Shown here in pieces: positions 55,108-64,000 of a stretch of DNA of 64,000 nt. The notes under the pieces are model-generated. The model did not search any database. It saw only the letters and a list, made by a program, of their open reading frames with translations, and was not told where the DNA came from. A program made the translations under genes and the position numbers. Numbering within the stretch: the first letter of the stretch is position 1; every line of letters starts with the position of its first letter. The stretch spans positions 62,001 to 126,000 of the forward strand of contig JAUNSJ010000003.1 in assembly GCA_030539295.1 (NCBI GenBank). The letters run 5' to 3'. Source of the stretch: Planctomycetia bacterium (GTDB lineage Bacteria > Planctomycetota > Planctomycetia > Pirellulales > Thermoguttaceae).

Positions 55108-56634
55108 ATGAAAAAGACAATAATTTACACAATATTATTTTTTATGGCCGTAATTCTATCTGCGAGTCAGGTGAGCATGGCGCAATTCTCCCTGTTTCAG
55201 GGGAAGGGTAAAGTCGAGGCCATTGAAGGGAAAGAGTATCTTTTGAGCGACTCGGACGGTCTCTGGTTCATTATGGCCAAGACGTTTATTGGCGAAGATG
55301 CGCGAGAACGGGCGAATCAGCTTGCGTTTGAACTGCGCAAGAAGTATAAAATGGAATCGTATGTCTACCGCTCGAATCCGGACACAGACGATCTGGCGGA
55401 GCTTTCGAGTCAGCGTGGGCACACGAGAAAATATCGGTATCAAACGGAGCCGCAGGAGCAGTATGCGGTTCTGGTCGGAAGTTTTCCATCCAGTGAAGAT
55501 TTGAATTTGCAGAAAACTCTATTGACTGTAAAGCGGAGCAAGCCGGACTGTCTGGCGAAAGATTCGTTAAGTCGCATGATAACGGCGCGTTACGAAGAGA
55601 TGGCGAAAAAGAGTAGTGAATTTGCCGGCTTCGGACCGCTCGGAGGCGCTATAGCGGTTCCGAATCCGCTCATTGACAAGGAATATTTCAATCAGAAAGG
55701 AGTTGTTGACACCTTTATTGAAAAGATCAATTCGGACAGTCGCTATAATCTGTTGAACAATCCGAAGATGTACACGATACGAGTGGCGACCTTTGCGGGG
55801 GCGTCGACGACGTATAAGATGGGTCAGCCGGGCCGCGAACTGAAATCGAAATTACAGGAGGCGGGGATAAAGGCCAGTGCCCTGTGCACCGCCTTGCGTA
55901 AGAAGGGGGTCGACGCCTGGGAGTTCCACGACCGCGACTCCAGCTTTGTAACAATAGGCGGCTTCGATAATTACGGATATTCGCGAGCCGACGGTCGCAC
56001 GGAAATCGACCCTGCCATCTATCAGCTTATGGAAAAATACCGCGGCAAGATGACCGGGCAGGGCGGGGCGTATAGTGCCTATACGGTCACCGTCGAACTT
56101 TCCGACGGAGGGCCGCTCGGTAAAAAGACCCGGGTCGAAATTCCCTTCGACCTCCAGCCGGTGATTATTATGGTGCCGCAGCGACCGGATAATATTAAAC
56201 GAACTCTGGCCGCCAAGAAGAAACTGGACGAGGAACTGAACCACTACGAAAAGCAGTACGAACGTCAGGTTATCTCCCAGTCGCTCGAGGCGGACGCCGC
56301 TTACGACAGCAGAAATTATGGGGCCAATCTGAGTGAAGGCCGTGAACTGACGCAAGAGGAATACGAAGCGATCGTTGCCCGGGAACGCCAGGGACTCGCC
56401 GGATTTCCACCCCCTGTTACGCAACAGAATCAAAACCCGTCTGCGCAAATCGTGAATAATCAGCCAGTTGCAGCCGGCTACCCTGTCGCCACGCAGCCGC
56501 CGCAAGCGTATCAGCCGCAGACCGCGACTTATCCGCAAAGCCAAGGTTACCTCCCGCAGAGTGTCCCGGCAGCGGGCCAGACGCTCCCTGTGGAGCAGAC
56601 GGCGACCCGCCCGAATGTGGCTCCTACCTATTGA
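55108..56634 (+). CDS. Secreted planctomycete protein with two SPOR-like domains and a Gln/Pro-rich tail
   Basis: 508 residues, signal peptide (MKKTIIYTILFFMAVILSASQVSMA). Two repeated alpha/beta units may be SPOR-like: GLWFIMAKTFIGEDARERANQLAFELRKKYKMESYVY...QYAVLVGSFPS (about residues 49-135), and YTIRVATFAGAST...ASALCTALRKKGVDAWEFHDRDSSFVTIGGFDNYG (about residues 230-300). A helical region and a Gln/Pro/Thr-rich low-complexity tail follow. SPOR domains bind denuded peptidoglycan glycans, but no definitive SPOR residues can be assigned and the protein may be cell-envelope-specific. Function unknown. Confidence 0.65.
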   Translation: MKKTIIYTILFFMAVILSASQVSMAQFSLFQGKGKVEAIEGKEYLLSDSDGLWFIMAKTFIGEDARERANQLAFELRKKYKMESYVYRSNPDTDDLAELSSQRGHTRKYRYQTEPQEQYAVLVGSFPSSEDLNLQKTLLTVKRSKPDCLAKDSLSRMITARYEEMAKKSSEFAGFGPLGGAIAVPNPLIDKEYFNQKGVVDTFIEKINSDSRYNLLNNPKMYTIRVATFAGASTTYKMGQPGRELKSKLQEAGIKASALCTALRKKGVDAWEFHDRDSSFVTIGGFDNYGYSRADGRTEIDPAIYQLMEKYRGKMTGQGGAYSAYTVTVELSDGGPLGKKTRVEIPFDLQPVIIMVPQRPDNIKRTLAAKKKLDEELNHYEKQYERQVISQSLEADAAYDSRNYGANLSEGRELTQEEYEAIVARERQGLAGFPPPVTQQNQNPSAQIVNNQPVAAGYPVATQPPQAYQPQTATYPQSQGYLPQSVPAAGQTLPVEQTATRPNVAPTY

Positions 56635-57009
56635 GAAGCAACCTGGCCAGACGCCTGTAACAGGGGCCGTTGCACAGCATCGCGGTGCAAGCCAAATCGG
56701 GTTGCGATTATGCGGAATGTTTATGATGGCGATAGGGCGAATCTGGGGCCGTTGCGTTGTGATGGCAGATAGTATTCGTTGTTGTTGGGTCGGGCCCTGC
56801 GAGCAGGCCCTCCCTTGTCAAACCTAAAAAAAAGGCGATAATAGAAGATCTGGAAATGGTTTCGGTACGAAAGAGCGTGCATGGGCGGTGTGTCCATGGC
56901 GTCCCGGGTCGTTCTCCTGGTCTCCGGAGTATCGAAGAACAAGATACAATAAACGTCGGGGTATGTAACAGCCATTTTTGCTTGTGCATGCCGCCTAAAG
57001 GAGCCTGTC
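56635..57009. other. Intergenic region before asd
   Basis: 375 bases with GGGCC/GGCCC-type small stems near 56790-56815 and an A-run; no gene supported. TACAAT at 56945-56950 may be a -10 box of asd, but no good -35 box fits. Confidence 0.4.
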
Positions 57010-58014
57010 GTGTTTGATTCCGTAGCTGTCGTTGGCGCCACTGGTGCCGTAGGTACTCTTATGCTTCGTCTTCTGGCCGAGCGTAAATTTCCGTATAAAA
57101 CCATAAAATTTGTTGCTTCCGCTCGCAGTGCGGGTAAGGAACTGCTCTTTAACGGCGAAAAACATATCGTGGAAGAGCTTAAGCCGGAAGTCTTTGACGG
57201 AGTTGGACTTGTCATTGGTAGTACGCCGGACGAAACGGCACGCGACTTCGTTCCGGAAGCGGTTAAACGCGGATGCCTGGTCGTCGATGAAAGTGGATAT
57301 TGGCGTATGGACCCCACGGTCCCATTGGTCATTCCGGAAGTGAACGCGGAAAAAATTCGGGAGCATAAAGGGGTCATTTCCAGTCCGAACTGCTCCACGA
57401 CGCAAATGGTTGTTGCCTTAAAACCTTTGCACGATTTCGGTAAGGTTAAACGGGTTATCGTCGCAACGTATCAGGCGACCAGCGGTGCCGGTCTGGCAGG
57501 AACACGAGATCTGATTCGTGGGACCCAGGCTGCCCTGAATAACGAAGAGTACAAAATGGAAACGTTTCCCTACCCGATCGCGTTCAATTGCATACCGCAA
57601 ATCGGGAGCGAAAAGCACGACGGCTATACGTCCGAAGAACTTAAACTGCTCTACGAGACCCGAAAGATACTCGGAGACGACTCCATTCAGGTCTGCCCGA
57701 CCGCCGTTCGCGTGCCGGTCTCCAATTGCCATAGCGAAAGTATTACGGTTGAGACGGAAAAGAAAATCTCCGTTGCCAAGGCGAAAGAGCTTTTCGCGGC
57801 TATGCCGGGCATGAAAGTGGTCGACGATCTGGCGCACAAGGTCTATCCCATGCCGTATAACTGCCACGATACCGACGATGTTTACGTTGGCCGTATCCGG
57901 GAAGATCTGTCGTGCGAGAACAGTCTAACTTTCTGGTGCGTTAGCGATAATCTTCGCAAAGGGGCGGCCACGAACGCAGTTCAAATCGCCGAATGGATTC
58001 AAAAGAATCTTTAG
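57010..58014 (+). CDS. asd: Aspartate-semialdehyde dehydrogenase
   Basis: 334 residues from GTG 57010, with AAAGGAGCC upstream. The enzyme reduces aspartyl phosphate to aspartate semialdehyde, the branch to lysine/diaminopimelate, methionine and threonine. N-terminal NADP motif VAVVGATGAVG, phosphate-binding SARSAGK, catalytic Cys128 in SSPNCSTTQMV, the ATYQATSGAG segment and the substrate-binding His241 (PVSNCHSESITVE) are all present. Length is typical. The neighbours are unrelated; it is probably a single-gene unit. Confidence 0.96.
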   Translation: MFDSVAVVGATGAVGTLMLRLLAERKFPYKTIKFVASARSAGKELLFNGEKHIVEELKPEVFDGVGLVIGSTPDETARDFVPEAVKRGCLVVDESGYWRMDPTVPLVIPEVNAEKIREHKGVISSPNCSTTQMVVALKPLHDFGKVKRVIVATYQATSGAGLAGTRDLIRGTQAALNNEEYKMETFPYPIAFNCIPQIGSEKHDGYTSEELKLLYETRKILGDDSIQVCPTAVRVPVSNCHSESITVETEKKISVAKAKELFAAMPGMKVVDDLAHKVYPMPYNCHDTDDVYVGRIREDLSCENSLTFWCVSDNLRKGAATNAVQIAEWIQKNL

Positions 58015-58030
58015 AGCAACGAGTCCGATT

Positions 58031-59623
58031 ATGAGAGGTTTTTCCAACGGTGGAATGATTCGCGAGCAGGCCGAACGGCGAACTTTCCTCACGAACAGTC
58101 GTCTTCACAACGCAGAAGCGGCTTTGGAAACCTCTCCCACGAAAGCCGCGGCTACTGGAAGACCACACCCCCTTCTTTGTTCCGCGGCTTTCCTTTTGTC
58201 TGTTCTGATCCTGTTGCTCGCGAATAGTAAGTCGCTCCCGGCCCAGATACAAGCGGATTCCCACGCGACTGTCCCCCCGACCGGCGTCCCGGACGAAACG
58301 TTCTGGCAGACGACGATTCAGGAGCCGTGGTCACATGTGCCAGGCGACCCCGTACGCGAGGCCATTTTGCAAGAGGCGCACGCCCGATGGCTGGCTTGGC
58401 GCCCCCTTGCGGCCCTGCAGCCGGAGCGCCGCGACGCAACGAAAGTACGCATACTGACCGATCGCCACGTAACGATCTATACGGACCTGCCTTCGACGCC
58501 GGCGACCGACGAACTGCCCCATGTTTTTGAACTTGCTCTGACGCAGATACTCGACTACTTTAAGCTGACGCCCGCAGATTACGAAACCTGGAAAATCGAA
58601 GTACTACTGGTACGCGACAGTAATCTTTTTTCGAATTGGGGCGCCTTGAGTGGTCTGCCGGGACCCACGCCTGGCTTTTCCAATGGGTCCCGCATTTGGG
58701 TCTTTGACCAGCAGTTCGACTATTATAATCGGCTGCTCCTGATTCACGAGTTGGTCCATGCGGTAATGAATCGCTCTTTTGGCGCACTTGAGCCGCGCTG
58801 GTTCGCGGAGGGAATTGCGGAATCTCTCGCCTTGCATCATTGGGACGGAACGAAACTGGAATTGGGGCAGAAGCCCAGTCGACTCTATCAGACGCCTGGT
58901 TTTGCTCGTCTTGATACGCTTAATCGCCTACGGTATGACGACGCGCTGCCCGACCTGGCCACGGTTTTTGCCTTGACGCCAGACGACTTTCGCGGCACAA
59001 AGGCATACGCTATTGCTTGGAGTTTTGTCCTCTTTCTAACGCAACATGAACGGTACAAGGACCTTGCCGCACGGATGCCTTACTTCATGATGGCCCCGAA
59101 TCCGACGGGTCAGTTTCTCCGGCTCGTGGAAGAGGCGAACCTGCCCCTGGCCGCCGACTGGTCCGATTTCATTCTGAATTTTACGGAAGATTACGACTTT
59201 GAAAAGGCGCAGGTCGACTATACGCCTGGCACGCTTCTGGCGGTGGGTGACTCGCGAACGATTTCCGTATCGCCACAAACCGGCTGGGTCAATAGTGGTC
59301 TGATTCTGGAGTCGGGCGGGGAATATCAGCTCAAGCCGCAAGGGAGCTTTGAACTGTATGACCCGCGCAAGATGGTGCCATGCGACGCAAACGGCATAAC
59401 CAAAACGTGGCATGCGGGACGCCCGACCGGGATGATGCTCTTCTGTCTGGGCAATGGTTCGCCCGCGTCGTCCGATTACTGGCGTGACACGGAGCCTTTG
59501 CGTCGCACGAAGCGGCTGACCCCGGCACAGACCGGCAGCCTGTTTCTGCGACTGAACGTTCCCTGTTTCGACCTGGCGAAGAATCGCGGCAGCATTGACG
59601 TTGAAGTTCAACGCGTTAAGTAA
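58031..59623 (+). CDS. Secreted gluzincin metallopeptidase (DUF1570/peptidase MA-like)
   Basis: 530 residues. A membrane/signal segment lies at residues about 47-66, followed by a mature domain. The zinc motif is HELVH at residues 239-243, with the third ligand Glu260 in WFAEGIAE, the gluzincin pattern of the planctomycete DUF1570/peptidase MA family. A C-terminal domain (from about residue 385) has beta strands and no second active site. The start could be later, since the first 45 residues before the hydrophobic run are unusual. Probably an exported protease; substrates unknown. Confidence 0.78.
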   Translation: MRGFSNGGMIREQAERRTFLTNSRLHNAEAALETSPTKAAATGRPHPLLCSAAFLLSVLILLLANSKSLPAQIQADSHATVPPTGVPDETFWQTTIQEPWSHVPGDPVREAILQEAHARWLAWRPLAALQPERRDATKVRILTDRHVTIYTDLPSTPATDELPHVFELALTQILDYFKLTPADYETWKIEVLLVRDSNLFSNWGALSGLPGPTPGFSNGSRIWVFDQQFDYYNRLLLIHELVHAVMNRSFGALEPRWFAEGIAESLALHHWDGTKLELGQKPSRLYQTPGFARLDTLNRLRYDDALPDLATVFALTPDDFRGTKAYAIAWSFVLFLTQHERYKDLAARMPYFMMAPNPTGQFLRLVEEANLPLAADWSDFILNFTEDYDFEKAQVDYTPGTLLAVGDSRTISVSPQTGWVNSGLILESGGEYQLKPQGSFELYDPRKMVPCDANGITKTWHAGRPTGMMLFCLGNGSPASSDYWRDTEPLRRTKRLTPAQTGSLFLRLNVPCFDLAKNRGSIDVEVQRVK

Positions 59624-59642
59624 GCGAGCTGCCTTTTACCTG

Positions 59643-61559
59643 TTACTCCTCTAACTCCCGATGTTCAATGAGTTTATAGTAGGGTTCGAAGTCGAAGTCG
59701 GGGCTGTTATCGCCGTCGTGACAGGAGAAGCAGACGCGGCGTGTATCGTTACCCAGACGCATGGCGGTTCGAATGGACTCTTGAAGTTTTTCGTCGTCGC
59801 CGAGTTCCGCTTCGATATGTTTGGAGCCTGGTCCGTGACAGCTTTCGCAGCCGACCTGTTTAAGATGAGGCGTTTTTTCTTCCGTAACGAACCCGCCGGC
59901 ATAGGGGAAATTTTCGATTCCATGCCATCCGACGACGTGACAGCTAATGCATTCGGGGTCGAAATCGCGAGGCGGCTTGGCCGTTTCCGTGAGAGAATTC
60001 CAAGCGACCGCATGCCGACTCCTTTTCCAGACGCGATAGGACTCTTCATGGCAGGATTCGCACTTTTCCGAGCCGACGAATTCGCCTAGAATGTGCCGCT
60101 TATCGGCGTCGACCAAGCTCATGCCAAGCCCGCCTTTATACCCTTTGGTGGTGATGAGGGTCTTGAGTATGCCTTGATATTCCTCCATGAGTCGAAAGAC
60201 TTCCGGAGAGGACGGATAGCGTGAGTCGAGTGCGACCCGCTGATAGCGAACCGGGTTCTCTTCGCTGTCGTACAGTCCGACGACCAGGGCGAATTTACCT
60301 TTTTCCCCTGGCTCAATGAGCATCTGCTGCTCGCCTATGGTCTTCGGTTGCGCCGGCGGCTCGCTGGGACTGTCCGCGGTTATAACGAATTGGAACTGGG
60401 GAAATTGCGAGGCCAGCTTGAGTGTTTCCGCTTCCGTACCGTGGACGATGAGAATATTGCGATCAGTCTTTTCCGCCTGGAGTTGCGGTAGGATCTCCTG
60501 AAGTTTTTTCGCGGGGTCTTCGATCAGGATATTTTCGTCGCGATGGGCAAGTTCGTCGCTTGGAAAGATGACCGAGGTTACCCCGATCCGCTTCTTACCG
60601 ACGGCAATGACCTTATACGGGAGGATATAAAGTTTGTTAAAGCCGTAGATTCCTACGTTTGCGGAAACGAATCGGCTCTGGTCGCTTATGCTGGGCGGGG
60701 CCGTAAAGGTGAGCAGGAAATAAGCGGGGAACTTCAGATCGTTACGTCCCATACCAATGGCCTGATAATCCATAAGACGAAAGGCGTTCATAACCATATC
60801 GAATTTGAGTTCCTCCTGCACGCCGAACCCGGTACAGAGCTGCCCGGCGTCGACGGCCAGGACCGGCCAATTTTTCGCTTTAAGCTCGTTAAGGAATGTA
60901 TCGCGGCGGCTCAAGCCGCCTTTCATGCGGTCCATGCCGGCACATCCGCACGGCTCAATATAGCCGTCGAGCAGACCGGTAAAGACAATCGCGGCGTCCG
61001 GGGTCTGCCAGTCGACGAAATATTCGCCATTTTCCTTGATGGGGTCGAAGGGCGCTTTTGCGATGGAATTGGCAGGGAGACCGTTTTCGGCCTGGTCACC
61101 AATTTCGTCTGCGGGTCCCGCTTCCGCCGCCGCGTCGGTCGCCTGGGCTGGAGCTGGGCTGACCTCTTCAACGACCGCTGGCAAGGCATCAGTGCTCGCC
61201 GTTGCGGAGTCGGCAAAATCCTCTTCGTTCGCTTTGGTAACGGGAGCCGCTAACGTCGTCGGGGTGTTCGGGGCACTAAACTTGATTTGTGTCGCGGCCG
61301 CACGCTGTTCCGGCGACGCAACCGCTTCCGGAATACCAGTTAAGGGGGCGAGCAGATTCTCCTCGCCTGCTGTCGGGTCGGGGCCGGACGTTCGTTCCGC
61401 TTGCGGCTCGACGAATTTTAACGCCGTTTGTGCATAAGGAGCATCCGGCAGGATGAGACCGGCGGTCAGGGCCAACGCCACGACTGATAAGGAGAAGAGC
61501 GGGGTCGCGAGGAGCCGTCCGTGCCCTCGTCGATGCGGTGAAGTCATTGTATGAAACAT
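59643..61559 (-). CDS. Periplasmic UshA-like domain fused to a tetraheme cytochrome c554-type domain
   Basis: 638 residues from ATG 61559; a longer frame upstream is less likely. Signal peptide, then a Pro/Ala-rich linker and a metallophosphatase-like domain (AAIVFTGLLDGYIEPCGCAGMDRMKGGLSRRDTF, DAGQLCTGFG) with the CGC motif characteristic of UshA-like proteins in this phylum. The C-terminal 150 residues have four CxxCH heme sites (at about residues 500, 537, 571 and 610) with FVGSEKCESCHEESYRVWKRSRHAVAW, as in cytochrome c554 and multiheme c-type cytochromes. It implies a periplasmic electron-transfer role; the partner is unknown. Confidence 0.82.
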   Translation of the reverse strand: MFHTMTSPHRRGHGRLLATPLFSLSVVALALTAGLILPDAPYAQTALKFVEPQAERTSGPDPTAGEENLLAPLTGIPEAVASPEQRAAATQIKFSAPNTPTTLAAPVTKANEEDFADSATASTDALPAVVEEVSPAPAQATDAAAEAGPADEIGDQAENGLPANSIAKAPFDPIKENGEYFVDWQTPDAAIVFTGLLDGYIEPCGCAGMDRMKGGLSRRDTFLNELKAKNWPVLAVDAGQLCTGFGVQEELKFDMVMNAFRLMDYQAIGMGRNDLKFPAYFLLTFTAPPSISDQSRFVSANVGIYGFNKLYILPYKVIAVGKKRIGVTSVIFPSDELAHRDENILIEDPAKKLQEILPQLQAEKTDRNILIVHGTEAETLKLASQFPQFQFVITADSPSEPPAQPKTIGEQQMLIEPGEKGKFALVVGLYDSEENPVRYQRVALDSRYPSSPEVFRLMEEYQGILKTLITTKGYKGGLGMSLVDADKRHILGEFVGSEKCESCHEESYRVWKRSRHAVAWNSLTETAKPPRDFDPECISCHVVGWHGIENFPYAGGFVTEEKTPHLKQVGCESCHGPGSKHIEAELGDDEKLQESIRTAMRLGNDTRRVCFSCHDGDNSPDFDFEPYYKLIEHRELEE

Positions 61560-61643
61560 GGGTATTCTTCGTTTTCCTGTTCTTGGGGATACTATTATAA
61601 TATGCGGCATGACGTTTCCTGGCCATGATGCCGATATCACTTC

Positions 61644-62627
61644 TTACTTCTTGGCGGGCTGTTGCGGTAATTGTGGACCGTCGTCGGAAACACAGTCAGC
61701 AGCGGCGGTTAAGTCGTTGCAAATATGCTCATAAACCTCAATGGGCGAAATAACCGTCGCAACCTCCATATTCTCCTGCCACGTTGCCAGTGGACGCCGG
61801 TCGAAAACGGTCATGCCCTGGGTCAGTACGCCGGTTGACTCCACGTCGCCTGCGGCATCCTGCATTTCGAACAGGTCAGGCGCGACCAGAGTAAACCAGG
61901 CGACCGGCTCGTGCAAAAAAATCTGCTCCCGGCCAAACTCATATCGGTAATAATGAAACGCCGCACGAAACAATTCGTGTAAAAATTGCCCAAAACGTGA
62001 TTTTATCGACGGCAGACGCTGAAAAACGTCCAACGGAAATTTCACTTGCGTCGTAACATCCAGCGGGACAAGCGTCTTTGTGCACGGCGAGCGGAATACA
62101 TATTGCGCCGATTTCGCGTCGCAATACATATTGAACTCGGAGCATGGCAGTACATTACCGCACTTGTCCCAAGTCCCACCGACCATAAACAGACGATTGA
62201 CCAGCAGAGGAATCTCTTTATCTCGCTGAAATGCCCGGGCTATATTGGTCAGGGGGCCCATCGCCATAATGGAGATCTCGTTCGGATACAGATGAATCAG
62301 GTCGCTTATCACCTTTTCCGCCGGGGCCGATTTACACCGGGCCGCCGTAGGCAAGGGAAGCCCGCCCAAACCGTCGGGACCGAACCAGGGACTCTCAATA
62401 ACCGGGGCTGTTCCTTCCGGGTCGTCGCCAAAACCAATACGGGGCAGTTTTGGCGGGTCCAGGAATTCAATCAAGGCCTGTAAATTCCGCGCCGAGAGCC
62501 AGGAGGGTACCTTACCGGCCACTGACGTTATGCCGACCACCTCCACATCCGGATTGTACAGCGCCAAACAGAGCGCTATGGCGTCGTCGATACCCGGATC
62601 CAGATCCAAAATGACTTTCTGCGGCAT
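61644..62627 (-). CDS. Inosine-uridine nucleoside N-ribohydrolase family protein
   Basis: 327 residues from ATG 62627 (AGAGG six bases before). The family fold starts with the calcium-binding VILDLDPGIDDAIALCLAL motif; further features are TSVAGKV, the IMAMGPLTNIARAF block, FMVGGTW and the EFNMYCDAKSAQYVF segment. It hydrolyses N-glycosidic bonds of nucleosides for salvage. A C-terminal extension after about residue 290 is low in conservation. It is the gene following the multiheme cytochrome on the same strand. Confidence 0.88.
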   Translation of the reverse strand: MPQKVILDLDPGIDDAIALCLALYNPDVEVVGITSVAGKVPSWLSARNLQALIEFLDPPKLPRIGFGDDPEGTAPVIESPWFGPDGLGGLPLPTAARCKSAPAEKVISDLIHLYPNEISIMAMGPLTNIARAFQRDKEIPLLVNRLFMVGGTWDKCGNVLPCSEFNMYCDAKSAQYVFRSPCTKTLVPLDVTTQVKFPLDVFQRLPSIKSRFGQFLHELFRAAFHYYRYEFGREQIFLHEPVAWFTLVAPDLFEMQDAAGDVESTGVLTQGMTVFDRRPLATWQENMEVATVISPIEVYEHICNDLTAAADCVSDDGPQLPQQPAKK

Positions 62628-63046
62628 GCTTGCCTCTTTACAAAACTCGCGGCTCTTTCTTATTACCGCTTGCGACTCCTTTGCCGCAAGCGACACGGAG
62701 CGGCGCTCGTCCCGGTCCCCGAACTCGCACGCACTCTTTCCTCAACCTAATTTTAACGTTCCCCTCGTCCATTTTCAAGGGCAATTTAAAAAATACAGGA
62801 AAAAGATGCCGGAAAAGGGGAGATTTTTTGTTTGACCAGAATACTTACCTTGCCTAAACTTGCCTGGCCACGGCGGCTCCCCTTTGGGGTAACGGCCGTG
62901 TTGCGGGACAAGATGTTAGCGAGCTGAATGAACTCTGATTCTTGCACGCTCTCGCGCGATGGCACAATTCAGGAGAGCGCTTGCATTTTGAGTAAGAACT
63001 GCTATAATAGACGAAGGGGTAAATTAGAATAGTGGAGTAAAATTCA
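62628..63046. other. Intergenic region between nucleoside hydrolase and mnmG
   Basis: 419 bases. It contains a GC-rich hairpin (62868-62900: CACGGC...GCCGTG around a CCCC TTT GGGG stem) and the mnmG promoter. No gene seen. Confidence 0.5.
62981..63008 (+). promoter_or_regulatory. Putative promoter of mnmG
   Basis: TTGCAT (62981-62986), 16-base spacer, TATAAT (63003-63008), 38 bases before the TTG start. Confidence 0.6.
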
Positions 63047-64000
63047 TTGAGCGAGCGAAGAGACGATAATACCTGTGATGTCCTGGTCGTAGGAGGCGGG
63101 CACGCCGGCGCGGAGGCTGCGGCTGCCGCTGCCCGGGTTGGTGCACGCACCATCTTACTCTCATCCAATCTGGATACTATTGCTCAAATGAGCTGTAACC
63201 CGGCAATTGGCGGCGTTGGCAAAGGCCACATCGTGCGCGAAATTGATGCCTTGGGCGGACTTATGGGCCAGGCAATTGACGCGACGGGAATACAATTCCG
63301 CATGCTGAACGTGCGAAAAGGGCCAGCTATGCATGGTCCCCGCGCGCAGGCCGACAAGCGCTTGTATCAGGATGAGGTCAAACGCCTGCTGGAGGAGACG
63401 CCCAACCTCACACTGCGTCAGGAAAAAGTGGAAAAACTGCTCACGGAGAATGTGAATGGGCGTGAAACGGTCATCGGCGTGCAGGTGCAAGGAGATGCCT
63501 GTTACTACGCGAAGGCGGTCGTCTTGTGCTGCGGTACGTTCCTTCGCGGCCAGATTCATCAGGGGTCGCTCCAGTTCGCGGGCGGCAGGTTCGGAGAGCC
63601 GGCCGCCGTCGGATTGAGTCTCTCCCTCTTACAGCTCGGGTTCGATTTAAAGCGATTCAAGACAGGAACACCCGCTCGAATCAATGGCCGGTCGATCGAC
63701 TATTCCCGCCTGGAATGCCAGCCGGGCGACGAGCGGCCTGTCCCCTTCTCCTTTCTCAATAAGGAGTTGCACATTGATCAGATTCCATGCTGGATGACTT
63801 GGACGAACGCCAATGTTCATAAACTCATTCGGGACCATTTCGCCGAGGCGCCGGTCTTTTCCGGTCAGATTACCTCAACCGGACCCCGGTACTGCCCCTC
63901 AATTGAGACGAAAGTAGCGCGATTTAGCGACCGCGACCGTCATCAGATCTATCTGGAACCGGAGAGTCGCCGCACTCATGAAGTCTATCTGAACGGGCTG
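63047..64000 (+). CDS. mnmG: tRNA uridine-5-carboxymethylaminomethyl modification enzyme MnmG (3' end beyond the window)
   Basis: The first 318 codons of GidA/MnmG, which with MnmE modifies U34 of several tRNAs. The start is TTG 63047 because an in-frame TAA lies at 63038 and no ATG follows before the FAD motif; GGAG nine bases upstream fits. Visible features: the FAD-binding VVGGGHAGAEAAAAAA, MSCNPAIGGVGKGHIVREIDALGG with the conserved Cys, FRMLNVRKGPAMHGPRAQADK, LCCGTFLRG and FKTGTPARINGRSID. The gene runs off the right edge. Confidence 0.95.
   Translation, partial: MSERRDDNTCDVLVVGGGHAGAEAAAAAARVGARTILLSSNLDTIAQMSCNPAIGGVGKGHIVREIDALGGLMGQAIDATGIQFRMLNVRKGPAMHGPRAQADKRLYQDEVKRLLEETPNLTLRQEKVEKLLTENVNGRETVIGVQVQGDACYYAKAVVLCCGTFLRGQIHQGSLQFAGGRFGEPAAVGLSLSLLQLGFDLKRFKTGTPARINGRSIDYSRLECQPGDERPVPFSFLNKELHIDQIPCWMTWTNANVHKLIRDHFAEAPVFSGQITSTGPRYCPSIETKVARFSDRDRHQIYLEPESRRTHEVYLNGL

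Noticed and set aside
61560..61640. 27-codon N-terminal extension of the tetraheme protein
   Set aside because: It precedes the signal peptide and has no RBS; ATG 61559 gives a normal exported protein.
1..64000. tRNA, rRNA, CRISPR or transposon
   Set aside because: No T-loop/anticodon pattern, ribosomal core, regular spacer array or transposase was found on either strand by reading.

Overview
The window looks like part of a chromosome from a member of the phylum Planctomycetota, probably Pirellulales-related. The evidence is double-length UvrA, several DUF1559/H-X9-DG prepilin-type proteins each paired with a small lipoprotein, many secreted Gfo/Idh/MocA oxidoreductases and esterases, a TPR-alphaCTD protein and an LptD-type outer-membrane assembly protein. 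Base composition is moderate. I saw no rRNA, tRNA, CRISPR array, insertion sequence or prophage. Lineage is inferred from gene content only.

Layout. 1-6.4 kb: the 3' part of a tandem-duplicated uvrA that is split into two overlapping genes. 6.4-11.4 kb: tilS and a SurA-like chaperone on the minus strand, then an RmlD-like reductase and a CvpA protein. 11.5-26.7 kb: a plus-strand accessory block for secreted carbohydrate or sugar-acid use, with two Gfo/Idh/MocA proteins, two DUF1559-lipoprotein cassettes, two giant two-domain alpha/beta-hydrolases, an enolase-superfamily enzyme and a sodium:solute symporter with a small membrane partner. 26.9-33.3 kb: lptD (minus) and a PcrA/UvrD helicase (plus). 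33.3-38.9 kb: a minus-strand rhamnose-type operon (creatinase-like M24 protein, RhaT, creatininase-family protein, unknown protein, RhaM, AraC/XylR-type regulator). 39.3-45.3 kb: two more DUF1559-lipoprotein cassettes and a secreted beta-propeller glycosidase-like protein. 45.5-64 kb: mainly housekeeping genes (rho with a repetitive disordered N-terminus, two acyltransferase-like paralogues, a TPR-alphaCTD protein, cutA, an HTH-EIIA fusion, uvrB, a SPOR-like secreted protein, asd, a secreted metallopeptidase, a tetraheme cytochrome, a nucleoside hydrolase and the start of mnmG).

The most striking signal is in the DUF1559 genes. Three of four carry a poly-G tract (8, 11 and 7 G) between the start codon and the prepilin hydrophobic segment. 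In all three the G count puts the well-supported start codon out of frame with the body. Changing each tract by one G restores proteins whose N-termini align with one another. The fourth copy lacks the tract and is in frame. This is the pattern expected of phase-variable (slipped-strand) ON/OFF switches on surface-type proteins. Two of these genes also share a duplicated leader of about 275 bp with a consensus promoter and a conserved hairpin.

A second cross-locus signal is a pair of CGAAWTTTT-like direct repeats 21-22 bp apart, just upstream of a TTGACA-N17-TATAMT promoter. It occurs before the first Gfo/Idh gene, before three DUF1559 genes and, in degenerate form, before the rhamnose-type operon. 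It suggests one regulator may tie surface proteins and sugar-use genes into a single regulon.
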